Shown: one piece after another, positions 1-8,547 of the stretch
Layout: each line of letters starts with the position of its first letter
Numbering within the stretch: position 1 is the stretch's first letter
NCBI GenBank assembly: GCA_037130755.1
Contig: JBAXSI010000001.1
Span: 62,001 to 126,000 of the forward strand
From: UBA10649 sp037130755
GTDB taxonomy: Bacteria > Actinomycetota > Actinomycetes > S36-B12
DNA length: 64,000 bases
Direction of reading: 5' to 3'
The notes under the pieces: model-generated
Told to the model about the DNA's origin: nothing
The model's input: the letters and a program-made list of their open reading frames with translations, nothing else
Databases searched by the model: none
Program-made: the position numbers and the translations under genes

Positions 1-959
1 ACATGGACGCGATGATCCTGGCCGTCGTGCGCGGCTGGGCCCGAGCAGGCATTCGTCCGCGCCGTGACGTTGTCGTCCTGTTCCTGCCCGACGAGGAGGC
101 CGGCAGCAAGCACGGCTCCCACTGGCTCGTCGACAATCGGCCCGAACTGTTCACCGGCGTCACGGAGGCCGTCGGAGAGGTCGGTGGCTTCTCGCTCACC
201 GTCCGCGACGACCTCCGGCTGTACCCGATCCAGACGGCGGAGAAGGGCATCCGCTGGATCCGCCTGCGGGCCAAGGACCGTGCCGGTCACGGCTCGATGA
301 TTCACCACGACAACGCCGTGACTGCCCTGTGCGAGGCAGTGACGAAGATCGGCCGTCATACATGGCCGGTCCGCCGCACCAAGACTGTCGATAAGTTCCT
401 CGACGAGCTCTCCGCTGCGTACGGCGTGGACCTGAGCAGCGGAGAACTCGACCAGGTGATCGAGCACCTAGGGACACTTGGGCTGCTCGTTGGTGCGACC
501 CTCCAGAACACTGCGAACCCGACAATGCTCAGCGCTGGCTACAAGCACAACGTCGTCCCCGGCGAGGCGACCGCGAGCATCGACGGTCGCGTGCTGCCTG
601 GCTACGAGCTGGAATTCGACGAGACGATCCGTGAGCTCGTCGGTGACGCGATCGCCATCGAGACGGTGAATGAGGACGTGGCGATCGAGGCCCCGTTCGA
701 CACCGCAACGGTCGACCTGATGGCCAGCGTCCTGCGCGCTGAGGATCCCGGCGCCCGCGCGATCCCGTACATGATCTCCGGTGGCACCGACGCGAAGGCG
801 TTCACCCGCCTGGGCATCGACTGCTACGGCTTCAGCCCGCTGCAGATGCCCGCGGACGTCGACTACTGGCGGCTGTTCCACGGCGTGGACGAGCGCGTGC
901 CGGTGGCCGGGCTGCAGTTCGGGGTTCGCGTTCTGGACAGGTTCCTGCGCGCCTGCTAG
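1..959 (+). CDS. M20 family metallopeptidase, 5' end outside window
   Basis: C-terminal part (at least 318 residues) of an M20/ArgE/DapE/CPG2-like zinc peptidase. The reading frame is already open at base 1, and the first visible residues (MDAMILAVVRGW) match the helix following the family's catalytic aspartate motif, so the true start lies upstream. Visible family features are DEEAG (catalytic Glu and metal-binding Glu), a dimerisation-domain segment with GHGS, an HNVVPGEATASIDGR strand, and SGGTDAKAF near the end, followed by a late metal-ligand His region (LFHGVDERV). The substrate is unknown; the family hydrolyses peptides or N-acyl amino acids. The gene ends at a TAG and is followed by about 60 bases before a convergent gene. 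Confidence 0.9.
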   Translation, partial: MDAMILAVVRGWARAGIRPRRDVVVLFLPDEEAGSKHGSHWLVDNRPELFTGVTEAVGEVGGFSLTVRDDLRLYPIQTAEKGIRWIRLRAKDRAGHGSMIHHDNAVTALCEAVTKIGRHTWPVRRTKTVDKFLDELSAAYGVDLSSGELDQVIEHLGTLGLLVGATLQNTANPTMLSAGYKHNVVPGEATASIDGRVLPGYELEFDETIRELVGDAIAIETVNEDVAIEAPFDTATVDLMASVLRAEDPGARAIPYMISGGTDAKAFTRLGIDCYGFSPLQMPADVDYWRLFHGVDERVPVAGLQFGVRVLDRFLRAC

Positions 960-1020
960 CGAGGAGTGAGCGAAGCGAGCCCCGCAGCTACGGCGCCGAC
1001 AACACGCGCCTGCGAGCCAA

Positions 1021-1218
1021 CTACGCCGTTCTCAGCATCCGGTAGACCTTGCGGCGCAGCCGGACCTGGCGTCGGCCGTCCGGGCAGATGCGCAGGTAGT
1101 CCAGTTCCCAGTGCTCGGTCTCCGCGGCGCCGGTGAGGATCATCCGAGCGGACTCGCGAGAGGTTCCCCGCGGTAGGGACAGGTCTCGGTACTCCCATGT
1201 GGCCCGGATCCTGTCCAT
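1021..1218 (-). CDS. DUF5703 family small protein
   Basis: 65-residue basic protein whose WEYRDLSLPRG start and C-terminal arginine-rich VRLRRKVYRML segment match the actinobacterial DUF5703 family. No function is known to me. It has no signal peptide or membrane segment. A strong Shine-Dalgarno (AGGAGG) sits 4-5 bases before the ATG. The gene begins 8 bases after the stop of the aldo/keto reductase on the same strand, so the two probably form an operon. Confidence 0.8.
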   Translation of the reverse strand: MDRIRATWEYRDLSLPRGTSRESARMILTGAAETEHWELDYLRICPDGRRQVRLRRKVYRMLRTA

Positions 1219-1226
1219 GCGTCCTC

Positions 1227-2210
1227 CTAGCGGCGCTGAGCCCAGCCGGACTCGGGGTATCCCAAGGCCGGAGCCGACACGTCATCCAAGGCGATGAGGA
1301 TCTCCTCGGGCAACTCCAATTCCTCTGAAGCAAGCGCTGCGATCAACTGGTTGTTGGTACGCGCCCCGAGGATCGGGGCGACTACCCCGGGCCGATCCCG
1401 CAGCCAGGCCAGCGCGACCTCAGTGGGGGACGCACCGAGTCCCTCGGCGGCCGTGGCCACCGCGTCGATGATCCGCCGGCAGCGTTCGTCGAGATAGACC
1501 TGCACCCAGCCCGCGGTCTCGGCGTTGGCCCCACGCGAGTCGATCGGCATGCTGTGCCGGTACTTGCCCGTGAGCACGCCACGCCCGAGCGGGGACCACG
1601 GCAGGATGCCCATTCCCACGGCCTGCGCTGCGGGGACGATCTCGCGCTCGATGCCACGCTCCAGCAGTGAGTACTCCATCTGAGCCGTGACGAGGCGCGC
1701 CCGGCCGGGCACGGCCTCCTGCCAGGTGGCGGCACGGCTCATCTGCCAGCCGGAGTAGTTGCTGATGCCGACGTAGCGGACCTTGCCGCTTGCAACGGCT
1801 GCGTCGATCGCGGCCAGTGTCTCGTCCATCGGCGTCCAGGGGTCCCAGGCGTGCAGCTGCCACAGGTCGACGGTGTCGGTGCGGAGACGGCGAAGGGAGG
1901 TCTCCAAAGACCGCAGCAGATGACCGCGGGATCCGTTGAACCGTCGATCCGGGCCTGGCACGGAGACAGCCTTGGTCGCCAGCACCACCTGGTCGCGGAC
2001 CTCGTACTCCTCGACGAGCTCGCCGACCATCGACTCCGAGACGCCCTCGGCGTAAACGTCCGCGGTGTCGATGAGCGTGCCGCCCGCATCGAGGAACGCC
2101 GCCAGCTGATCGCGCGCCTCGTACTCGTCGGTCCCGCGGCCCCAGGTCATCGTGCCGAGCGCGAGGCGGCCCACCCACAGACCGGATCTGCCCAGCGGCC
2201 GCAATTCCAT
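1227..2210 (-). CDS. Aldo/keto reductase
   Basis: 327-residue NADPH-dependent aldo/keto reductase with the (beta/alpha)8 fold. It starts with the typical MELRPLGRSGLWV strand. DTADVYAEGVSE carries the catalytic Asp and Tyr, LATKAV the catalytic Lys, and LWQLHAWDPWTP the catalytic His. The C-terminal cofactor-binding segment (VAPILGARTNNQL) is also present. The physiological substrate (aldehyde or ketone) cannot be told. The gene is divergent from the F420-type oxidoreductase gene, and its ATG lies 6 bases after a TAGCGT -10 box, indicating a leaderless transcript that continues into DUF5703. Confidence 0.9.
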   Translation of the reverse strand: MELRPLGRSGLWVGRLALGTMTWGRGTDEYEARDQLAAFLDAGGTLIDTADVYAEGVSESMVGELVEEYEVRDQVVLATKAVSVPGPDRRFNGSRGHLLRSLETSLRRLRTDTVDLWQLHAWDPWTPMDETLAAIDAAVASGKVRYVGISNYSGWQMSRAATWQEAVPGRARLVTAQMEYSLLERGIEREIVPAAQAVGMGILPWSPLGRGVLTGKYRHSMPIDSRGANAETAGWVQVYLDERCRRIIDAVATAAEGLGASPTEVALAWLRDRPGVVAPILGARTNNQLIAALASEELELPEEILIALDDVSAPALGYPESGWAQRR

Positions 2211-2216
2211 GAAGGC

Positions 2217-2222
2217 ACGCTA
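2217..2222 (-). promoter_or_regulatory. -10 box of aldo/keto reductase (leaderless)
   Basis: TAGCGT on the minus strand, separated from the ATG at 2210 by six bases. No Shine-Dalgarno is visible, as expected for leaderless mRNA. Confidence 0.6.
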
Positions 2223-2246
2223 CCTCCATCACCGTGCCCCGCGCCC

Positions 2247-2252
2247 TAGGCT
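2247..2252 (+). promoter_or_regulatory. -10 box of F420-type oxidoreductase
   Basis: TAGGCT, 28 bases before the ATG at 2281. The predicted leader of about 22 nt contains a good GGAGG Shine-Dalgarno (2270-2274). It faces the divergent -10 box at 2217-2222. Confidence 0.5.
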
Positions 2253-2280
2253 CGCCTTGAATCGACACTGGAGGAACACG

Positions 2281-3330
2281 ATGCGACTTGGCCTGAATCT
2301 CGGATACTGGGGCGCCGGCAACGACGCCGAGAACCTTGCACTGGCACGCGAGGCAGACCGCCTGGGCTACTCGGTCGTTTGGGCGGCCGAGGCCTATGGA
2401 TCCGACGCCGCGACCGTCCTGGCGTGGATCGCTGCGCAGACCGAGCGGATCGACGTCGGCTCGGCCGTGTTCCAGATTCCCGGTCGCACGCCTGCCAACA
2501 CCGCGATGACCGCAGCCACGCTCGACACGCTGTCCGGAGGGCGCTTCCGGCTCGGCCTTGGCGTATCCGGACCGCAGGTGTCCGAAGGGTGGCACGGCGT
2601 GCGCTTCGACAAGCCACTCGGGCGCACTCGTGAGTACGTCGCCATCGTCCGCAAGGCCCTTGCCCGCGAGAAGGTCTCGTTCCAGGGCGAGTTCTTCACG
2701 CTTCCACTGCCCGACGGGCCGGGCAAGGCATTGACCCTGACCGTGCATCCGGTGCGCGAGACGATCCCCGTCTACCTTGCCGCCATCGGCCCGAAGAACC
2801 TTGAGCTCACCGGTGAGATCGCCGACGGCTGGCTCGCGATCTTCTTCTCGCCCGAGCAGTCGGGGGAGATCATGGCGCCGTTGCGCGCGGGGCGTGAGTC
2901 GGCCGGCAAGTCGATGGAGGGCTTCGACGTCGTACCGACCGTCCCGGTCGTGATCGGCGACGATCCGCAGGCCTGCGCTGACCCGATCCGGGCTTACTCG
3001 GCCCTGTACATCGGCGGCATGGGCAGTCGCGACAAGAACTTCTACAACCAGTTGGCCACGCGCATGGGCTACGAGCAGGCCGCCATCGAGATCCAGGACA
3101 AGTACCTGGCGCGTGACTACACGGGGGCCGCCGGTGCGGTCCCGTTCGAGTTCATCGACTCGACGTCGCTCATCGGCCCGCCTGACCGGATTCGCGATCG
3201 TCTTCACGCGTTCGCTGAGGCTGGCGTGACGACGCTCACGATCGCGACGTACTCAGGGTCCCTTCAGGAGCGCATGGATACCCTCCGCACAATGTCCGAG
3301 GTCCTCGACGCATCAGGATTGGCTACGTAG
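2281..3330 (+). CDS. LLM class F420-dependent oxidoreductase (Rv3520c-like)
   Basis: 349-residue bacterial luciferase-like monooxygenase-fold protein. The N-terminal MRLGLNLGYWG strand, SVVWAAEAYG, the F420-type LGTGRF-like segment (SGGRFRLGLGVSGPQV) and the C-terminal GPPDRIRDRL region match the coenzyme F420-dependent group typified by Rv3520c. Such enzymes use F420H2 or FMN to reduce or oxidise organic substrates; the substrate is unknown. The ATG at 2281 is chosen over upstream in-frame starts because a GGAGG lies 6 bases before it and similarity begins there. The stop TAG shares its last base with the GTG start of uppP, implying translational coupling. Confidence 0.88.
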   Translation: MRLGLNLGYWGAGNDAENLALAREADRLGYSVVWAAEAYGSDAATVLAWIAAQTERIDVGSAVFQIPGRTPANTAMTAATLDTLSGGRFRLGLGVSGPQVSEGWHGVRFDKPLGRTREYVAIVRKALAREKVSFQGEFFTLPLPDGPGKALTLTVHPVRETIPVYLAAIGPKNLELTGEIADGWLAIFFSPEQSGEIMAPLRAGRESAGKSMEGFDVVPTVPVVIGDDPQACADPIRAYSALYIGGMGSRDKNFYNQLATRMGYEQAAIEIQDKYLARDYTGAAGAVPFEFIDSTSLIGPPDRIRDRLHAFAEAGVTTLTIATYSGSLQERMDTLRTMSEVLDASGLAT

Positions 3331-4145
3331 TGTCATGGTTTGAGGCGGTCATCCTCGGCATCGTCCAGGGCCTCACGGAGTTCCTCCCGATCTCATCCAG
3401 CGCACATCTGCTCATCCTCAGCCAGGTGTTCGGCTGGGACGATCCTGGCGCGGCGTTCACCGCCGTCACCCAGATCGGCACCGAGATGGCCGTGATCCTC
3501 TACTTCCGCCGCGAGATCGGCGCGATCCTGCGTGCCTGGGCCCGTTCGATCACCAATGCTGACGCCCGGCACGATCCCGACGCACGCATGGGTTGGCTCG
3601 TCCTGATCGGCACGATCCCGATCGCCGTCCTTGGCGTGCTGTTCAAGGACCAGATCGAGACCATCGCGCGCAACCTGTGGCTGGTCGCCTTCATGCTCAT
3701 CCTGTTCGGCGTGCTGCTGGGCGTGGCCGACGCACTGGGCGCCCGCGTCAAGACCGAGCGGGAGCTCACCGTTCGTGACGGCATCCTGTTCGGGCTCGCC
3801 CAGTCACTGGCCCTCATCCCGGGCGTCTCTCGGTCGGGCGCGACGATCACCGCGGGCCTGACGATGGGGTACACGCGCGCCGCAGCTGCGCGATATGCCT
3901 TCCTGCTGGCAGTGCCAGCCGTCCTCGCATCCGGCCTGTTCGAGGCCCGCAAGATAGGTGACGAGACGGTGTCGTGGGGACCCACGCTGCTGGCGACCCT
4001 CATAGCGTTCTCGGTCGGCCTGGCGGTCATCGCCTGGCTGATGAAGTGGCTGACAACGCGCAGCTACCTGCCGTTCGTGATCTACCGCGTCTGCCTAGGC
4101 CTGCTGGTCATGCTGCTGCTTGCCTTCGGTGTGCTCACCGCCTGA
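3330..4145 (+). CDS. uppP: Undecaprenyl-diphosphatase
   Basis: 271-residue polytopic membrane protein of the BacA/UppP family, which dephosphorylates undecaprenyl diphosphate to recycle the lipid carrier for peptidoglycan. Key motifs are GLTEFLPISSSAHL near residues 14-27 (conserved Glu and Ser-rich loop) and PGVSRSGATI near 164-173 with the catalytic Arg. At least seven hydrophobic segments are visible. The length is normal for the family. Translation starts at a GTG overlapping the preceding stop codon. In mycobacteria uppP lies in the same neighbourhood as the phosphomutase and mshC genes, as here. The convergent corA gene ends at the next base. Confidence 0.96.
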   Translation: MSWFEAVILGIVQGLTEFLPISSSAHLLILSQVFGWDDPGAAFTAVTQIGTEMAVILYFRREIGAILRAWARSITNADARHDPDARMGWLVLIGTIPIAVLGVLFKDQIETIARNLWLVAFMLILFGVLLGVADALGARVKTERELTVRDGILFGLAQSLALIPGVSRSGATITAGLTMGYTRAAAARYAFLLAVPAVLASGLFEARKIGDETVSWGPTLLATLIAFSVGLAVIAWLMKWLTTRSYLPFVIYRVCLGLLVMLLLAFGVLTA

Positions 4146-5159
4146 TCACAGCCAGCCGGACTTCTTGAAGGCCCGGAAGAGAAGCAGGCAGATGGCGCCC
4201 ATCACCAGCAGGACGGCCGGGTAGCCCCACGACTCGTGCAGTTCGGGCATGTTGTCGAAGTTCATCCCGTAGATGGCCGCGATCGCGGTGGGCACGGCGG
4301 CGATCGCGACCCAGGCGCTGATCTTGCGCATGTCGCGGTTCTGCTTGAGGTCCTGCAACGACGTCGACGCCATCAGCATCGTCATCAGGAGGTTGTCGGC
4401 GTTGTCGACGGAGTCGTTCACTCGCAGGACGTGCTCCCCGATGTCGCGGAAGTAGCGGCGCATCCCGTTCGGGATCCCGTCGAAGTCGGAGTTGACGAAC
4501 ATGTGCGCCGGTGCGACCAGCGGCACGATTGCCCGGCGGATCTCCTGGTTCTCGCGCTTGAGGTTGTAGATGCGCTGTGGCGTCAGTCGGCTGGCATCGT
4601 CGCTGAAGACCTCGGTCTCCACCGACGCGACGTCCTCGGACACCTCGTCCATGACGATCACGTAGGCGTCCACCGCCGAGTCCATCACCGCGTAGAGCAC
4701 GCCGTAAGGACCATGGGCGCGCAGGTTGGGGCTGGCAGCAACCCGTGCCCGCACGCCTGCAAGATCGCCGTTCGACCCGTGGCGGACGGTGACCGCATAC
4801 CAGGTGCCGATGAAGACGGCCACCTGTCCGGTCTCGACGTCGGACGTGCCCTCCACGTAGTCCAGGAGCTTGAGCAGGGCGAACATGGTGTCGTCGTCTC
4901 CGAACTCGATCTTCGCCCGCTGCGATGAGTTGGCCGCATCGTCCACGAGCAGGGGATCCAGGTCGAAGGTCTCGGCGACATCGCGGAGCTCGTCCCGGGT
5001 CGGCTCGAACAGGCCGATCCAGACGAAGCTGCCGGGCGTCGCCTCGCACCGAGCCCGCAACTCATCGAGCGCGATCGGCACGTGGCCATCGCCCGACGAC
5101 AGCCCCGAATCGCTGATGTCGACCCCGTCGGCGTGGTACCAGCCCATCCCCTTGATCAC
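4146..5159 (-). CDS. corA: CorA-family magnesium/cobalt transporter (first copy)
   Basis: About 337 residues: a large N-terminal cytoplasmic funnel domain, a long helical stalk and two C-terminal transmembrane helices. The signature YGMNF ion-selectivity motif, followed by MPEL, precedes the last helix, and the protein ends in a basic tail (FKKSGW). Family members are pentameric Mg2+/Co2+/Ni2+ channels. The start is uncertain because in-frame GTG codons occur at 5165 and 5159 and longer options overlap the divergent gene. I chose GTG 5159 because a CACAAT box lies exactly six bases upstream, the spacing seen for leaderless genes here. A second CorA lies at 44907-46037. Confidence 0.9.
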   Translation of the reverse strand: MIKGMGWYHADGVDISDSGLSSGDGHVPIALDELRARCEATPGSFVWIGLFEPTRDELRDVAETFDLDPLLVDDAANSSQRAKIEFGDDDTMFALLKLLDYVEGTSDVETGQVAVFIGTWYAVTVRHGSNGDLAGVRARVAASPNLRAHGPYGVLYAVMDSAVDAYVIVMDEVSEDVASVETEVFSDDASRLTPQRIYNLKRENQEIRRAIVPLVAPAHMFVNSDFDGIPNGMRRYFRDIGEHVLRVNDSVDNADNLLMTMLMASTSLQDLKQNRDMRKISAWVAIAAVPTAIAAIYGMNFDNMPELHESWGYPAVLLVMGAICLLLFRAFKKSGWL

Positions 5160-5165
5160 GTCCAC

Positions 5166-5171
5166 ATTGTG
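5166..5171 (-). promoter_or_regulatory. Putative -10 box of corA (leaderless)
   Basis: CACAAT on the minus strand, six bases before GTG 5159. It deviates from TANNNT at the first base, so the call rests mostly on spacing; the same hexamer and spacing recur before the small gene at 48678. Confidence 0.35.
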
Positions 5172-5191
5172 CTGGACAGCCGGCCACTGTC

Positions 5192-5197
5192 TACGCT
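5192..5197 (+). promoter_or_regulatory. -10 box of phosphomutase-DUF3090-SCO1664 operon
   Basis: TACGCT ending 7 bases before ATG 5205, with no Shine-Dalgarno between. It supports the internal ATG over the longer in-frame start at 5082, which would overlap corA. Confidence 0.6.
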
Positions 5198-5204
5198 GAC
5201 TCGC

Positions 5205-5909
5205 ATGACGACAGTGCTCCTCATCCGGCACGGCCGCACGAAGGCGAACGCCGACGGGGTCCTGGCCGGGTGGACCCCCGGTGTCGTCCTCGACGAGAAG
5301 GGCCAGGAGCAAGCGCGCACCCTGGGCACCCGCATGAGTGCCCTGAAGCTCGCAGCCGTAGTCACGTCACCGCTGGAACGGACCGTCGAGACCGCTGACC
5401 TGATGCTCGAATCGGCGGGCCTGAACGTGCCGCGCCACGTCGACGAGCGAGTGGGGGAGTGCCGCTACGGCGACTGGACCGGAGCCTCCCTGAAGACCCT
5501 CGCCAAGGACCCGATGTGGAAGGTCGTCCAGGCGCACCCGAGTGCGGCCGTCTTCCCCGGGCCTGAGGGCGAGTCCATGGCGGCCATGCAGGCCCGCGCT
5601 GTTGCCGCGGTACGGGACTGGAACGCCCGCCTCGGGGAGGACGCCGTGTACGCCGTGGTCAGCCACGGTGACGTCATCAAGGCGATCCTGGCCGACGCGA
5701 TGGGCACCCACCTCGACCAGTTCCAGCGCATCGTCGTCGACCCCGCGTCACTGAGCGTGGTCACGTACACACCGACGCGACCCTTCCTCGTCCGCACCAA
5801 CGACATCGGCGGCGACCTGTCGGGGCTGATCCCCAAGCCGGCCAAGCCGTCGCGCAGACGTCGTGCGCGCTCGAGCGACGCTGCCGTGGGCGGAGGCGCG
5901 GGTTCATGA
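5205..5909 (+). CDS. Histidine phosphatase / putative phosphomutase (MSMEG_4193 family)
   Basis: 234-residue histidine phosphatase superfamily protein. The phospho-acceptor motif LIRHGRT is at residues 6-12, a conserved Glu-containing segment GECRYGDW follows, and the second catalytic His lies in VVSHGDVIKAIL. It belongs to the actinobacterial family named after MSMEG_4193, annotated as putative phosphomutase; the substrate is not established. The C-terminus is a basic serine/arginine-rich tail (PSRRRRARSSD). It is the first gene of a tightly coupled trio with DUF3090 (4-base ATGA overlap) and the SCO1664-like gene, directly before mshC. Confidence 0.9.
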   Translation: MTTVLLIRHGRTKANADGVLAGWTPGVVLDEKGQEQARTLGTRMSALKLAAVVTSPLERTVETADLMLESAGLNVPRHVDERVGECRYGDWTGASLKTLAKDPMWKVVQAHPSAAVFPGPEGESMAAMQARAVAAVRDWNARLGEDAVYAVVSHGDVIKAILADAMGTHLDQFQRIVVDPASLSVVTYTPTRPFLVRTNDIGGDLSGLIPKPAKPSRRRRARSSDAAVGGGAGS

Positions 5910-6472
5910 GCCGCCAGGTCTTCGAGTTCCAGGCACCCGACCGCTTCGTGGTCGGCACCGTCGGCATGCCCGGCGAGCGCACGTTCTTCCTGCAGGCCCG
6001 TCAAGGCAGCCTGATCGCGAGCGTCGCTCTGGAGAAGGCGCAGGTGTCTGCGCTGGCCGAGCGCGTCGACCAGTTGCTCGACGAGGTCAGTGGCACACGC
6101 GCCGAGCCGGAGGAGGTCCCCGAGACAGCGCCTCCCGAGCTGGCGGACTCCCGTCCGCTGGACGTGCCGATCGCGGAGGAGTTCCGCGTCGGCGCCATGG
6201 CGCTCGGCTGGGACGACGCCTCGCATCGCGTGGTGATCGAGGCGCATGCCGTAGCCGAGGAGGACGAGGAGATCCCTGACATCGCCGTCGACACCGCCGA
6301 CGGACCCGACACCCTGCGGGTCTGGATGTCCGCCGGCTACGCGCGCGCCTTCGCCGAGCGCGCCCGCAGTGTCGTCTCCGCTGGCCGGCCGCCCTGCCCG
6401 TTCTGCAACCAGCCGCTGGATCCGCAAGGGCATATCTGCCCGCGAGCCAACGGCTTCCATCGACGCTCATGA
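5906..6472 (+). CDS. DUF3090 (TIGR03847) family protein
   Basis: 188-residue cytoplasmic protein beginning MSRQVFEFQAPDRF and matching the actinobacterial DUF3090 family. The C-terminus holds a compact zinc-binding signature: CPFC, then CPRANGFHRR about 12 residues later. Function is unknown. It overlaps its upstream neighbour by ATGA and its downstream neighbour by four bases, so the three products are probably made in fixed ratio. Confidence 0.9.
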   Translation: MSRQVFEFQAPDRFVVGTVGMPGERTFFLQARQGSLIASVALEKAQVSALAERVDQLLDEVSGTRAEPEEVPETAPPELADSRPLDVPIAEEFRVGAMALGWDDASHRVVIEAHAVAEEDEEIPDIAVDTADGPDTLRVWMSAGYARAFAERARSVVSAGRPPCPFCNQPLDPQGHICPRANGFHRRS

Positions 6473-7278
6473 GCTCGACAGAGTGGCTGGTCGACGACCG
6501 GCTGGGCGACCTCCTGCAGAACGGCGAGCTCAGCATCGACGGCCGCCTCGCCGACGCCTCTAACGCGACGCTCCGGTGTGCCATCGCCACATCGGACAGC
6601 CGCACGCTCACGTGCGTCTACAAGCCCGTGGCGGGCGAGCGAGCCCTCTGGGATTTCCCCGAATGGACTCTCACGCATCGCGAGATGGCCGCATTCGCCG
6701 TCTCCGAGGCCGCCGGCTGGGATCTCGTACCGCCGACGGTCTGGCGTGATGACGGTCCCGTCGGGGCAGGGATGTGCCAACTGTGGATCGACGAGGACGC
6801 GAGCGCGGGGAAGGTGACGGTCACGCGCGCCCGCCGAGCACCGCAGGGCTGGCTGCACGTTCTCGACGCGGAGGACGGCGCAGGACGTGACGTGCAGCTC
6901 GTGCACGCGCCCGACAAGGTTATCGAGACCATGACGGTCTTCGACGCCGTCGTCAACAACGCCGATCGCAAGGGCGGACACGTGATCACCGACTTCGAAG
7001 GTCGCACGTGGGGCATCGACCATGGTGTCTCGTTCGCCGTCGAGGAGAAGCTCCGCACCGTGCTCTGGGGCTGGTCAGGGGAGCAGATCCCGGAGCGGCT
7101 GCTGCGGGACCTCGAAGGGCTCGAGCAGACGCTGGGCACGTCGTACGATCCCGTCGATCGCTGGCTTGCCGACGACGAGCGCGACATGCTTCGCCACCGC
7201 ATCCGACGACTCCTGGCCAGCCAGAAGTACCCGCTCCCGCCGTCGCGATGGCCGGCAGTTCCCTGGCCGGTCTTCTAG
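6469..7278 (+). CDS. SCO1664 family protein (PI3/4-kinase-like fold)
   Basis: 269-residue protein of the SCO1664/TIGR03843 family. It has phosphatidylinositol-3/4-kinase-like features: a possible nucleotide-binding lysine in CVYKPVAGE, a catalytic-loop-like NNADRKGGHVI, and GIDHGVSF as a metal-binding motif analogue. Whether it is an active kinase is unknown. The gene ends 26 bases before mshC, and the trio-mshC linkage is conserved in actinobacteria, hinting at a link to thiol metabolism; that link is inference. Confidence 0.85.
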   Translation: MSSTEWLVDDRLGDLLQNGELSIDGRLADASNATLRCAIATSDSRTLTCVYKPVAGERALWDFPEWTLTHREMAAFAVSEAAGWDLVPPTVWRDDGPVGAGMCQLWIDEDASAGKVTVTRARRAPQGWLHVLDAEDGAGRDVQLVHAPDKVIETMTVFDAVVNNADRKGGHVITDFEGRTWGIDHGVSFAVEEKLRTVLWGWSGEQIPERLLRDLEGLEQTLGTSYDPVDRWLADDERDMLRHRIRRLLASQKYPLPPSRWPAVPWPVF

Positions 7279-7292
7279 CTCAGCACCATGGC

Positions 7293-7298
7293 TAGGCT
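7293..7298 (+). promoter_or_regulatory. -10 box of mshC (leaderless)
   Basis: TAGGCT, six bases before GTG 7305. Separate transcription of mshC from the upstream trio is likely. Confidence 0.6.
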
Positions 7299-7304
7299 GA
7301 CCGC

Positions 7305-8531
7305 GTGAAGTCGTGGCCCACGCCGTATGTCCCCGAGCTCCCAGGCAGCGGCCTTCCGCTCCAGCTGTTCGACACCTCGACCGGTCGCGTCCGGCCGACC
7401 GAGCCCGGGCCGACCGCACGCATGTACGTCTGCGGCATCACGCCCTACGACGCGACGCACATGGGACATGCCTTCACCTACGTCGTCTTCGACCTGATCC
7501 ACCGCGCCTGGCTGGATGCCGGCCACGAGGTTCACTACGTGCAGAACGTGACCGACATCGACGATCCGCTCCTGGAGCGGGCCGTGGCCACGGGCCAGGA
7601 CTGGCAGGAGATCGCACTCCGGGAGACGGCGCTCTTCCGCGAGGACATGACCGATCTCAACGTCATCCCACCCCGGGACTACATCGGGGCGGTGGAGTCG
7701 ATCCCGTCGGTGGCCCAGCACGTCGAGACCCTGCGGGGCAAGGGTGCCGTCTATGACGTCGATGGCGACCTGTACTTCCGGGTCAACAGCGATCCCGAGT
7801 TCGGCCACGTGGCACACCTCGACCTTGAGTCGATGAAGACGATCTTCGCCGAGCGCGGCGGGGACCCGGACCGACCCGGCAAGGAGCATCCGCTGGACTG
7901 CCTGGTGTGGCAGGGCGCCCGCCCCGACGAGCCCGCGTGGGACACCCCGCTCGGGCATGGACGCCCCGGCTGGCACATCGAGTGCGCCGCGATCGCCCTG
8001 GACCACCTCGGGATGACGATCGACGTGCAGGGCGGCGGCACCGACCTCTCCTTCCCGCACCATGAGATGAGCGCATCCGAGGCCCAAGTGCTCACGGACC
8101 AGTGGCCCTTCGCTCGGCACTACGTGCACTCGGCGATGGTGGCGTGGCAGGGCGAGAAGATGTCGAAGTCGCGCGGGAACCTGGTGTTCGTCTCGGCACT
8201 GAGGCGTTCCGGCGTCGATCCCAACGCGATCCGGCTTGCCCTGCTCGGACACCACTACCGATCCGACTGGGCGTGGACCGATCACGGACTCGAGGGCGCC
8301 GTCTTCCGTCTCGACAACTGGCGCAACGCCGTCGACGGCTCGGTGGGCCCGCCCGCCGAGGCCACGCTGCTCCGCGTTCGCGAGGCGCTTGCGAACGACC
8401 TACGGACGCCGGAGGCCCTCGACGCCATCGACGACTGGGTGCGCGCAGAGCAGTCAGGCGTCGGCGACGACCCGACCGCGCCCGACCTGATCCGGCGCAC
8501 GGCGGACGCCTTGCTGGGCATCCGCATCTAG
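7305..8531 (+). CDS. mshC: L-cysteine:1D-myo-inositol 2-amino-2-deoxy-alpha-D-glucopyranoside ligase
   Basis: 408-residue class I cysteinyl-tRNA synthetase relative. It joins cysteine to GlcN-inositol in an ATP-dependent step of mycothiol synthesis. The N-terminal MKSWPTPYVPELPG is characteristic of MshC rather than CysS. Catalytic features are VCGITPYDATHMGHA (zinc Cys plus HIGH-like motif), further zinc ligands in HIECAAI and FPHHEM, and the EKMSKSRGN (KMSKS) loop. It is shorter than CysS because the tRNA anticodon-binding C-terminal domain is missing, as expected for MshC. This shows the organism makes mycothiol. Confidence 0.97.
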   Translation: MKSWPTPYVPELPGSGLPLQLFDTSTGRVRPTEPGPTARMYVCGITPYDATHMGHAFTYVVFDLIHRAWLDAGHEVHYVQNVTDIDDPLLERAVATGQDWQEIALRETALFREDMTDLNVIPPRDYIGAVESIPSVAQHVETLRGKGAVYDVDGDLYFRVNSDPEFGHVAHLDLESMKTIFAERGGDPDRPGKEHPLDCLVWQGARPDEPAWDTPLGHGRPGWHIECAAIALDHLGMTIDVQGGGTDLSFPHHEMSASEAQVLTDQWPFARHYVHSAMVAWQGEKMSKSRGNLVFVSALRRSGVDPNAIRLALLGHHYRSDWAWTDHGLEGAVFRLDNWRNAVDGSVGPPAEATLLRVREALANDLRTPEALDAIDDWVRAEQSGVGDDPTAPDLIRRTADALLGIRI

Positions 8532-8547
8532 CCTTTCGCGATAGCGC

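Noticed and set aside
960..1000. GCGAGGAGTGAGCGAAGCGAG-like sequence after the M20 gene as a dispersed repeat
   Set aside because: No second copy seen in the window, and its partial symmetry is too weak to call a terminator.
1420..3207. 595-codon frame spanning antisense LLM gene and shifted aldo/keto reductase
   Set aside because: Crosses two well-supported genes and a divergent promoter; composition is shadow-like.
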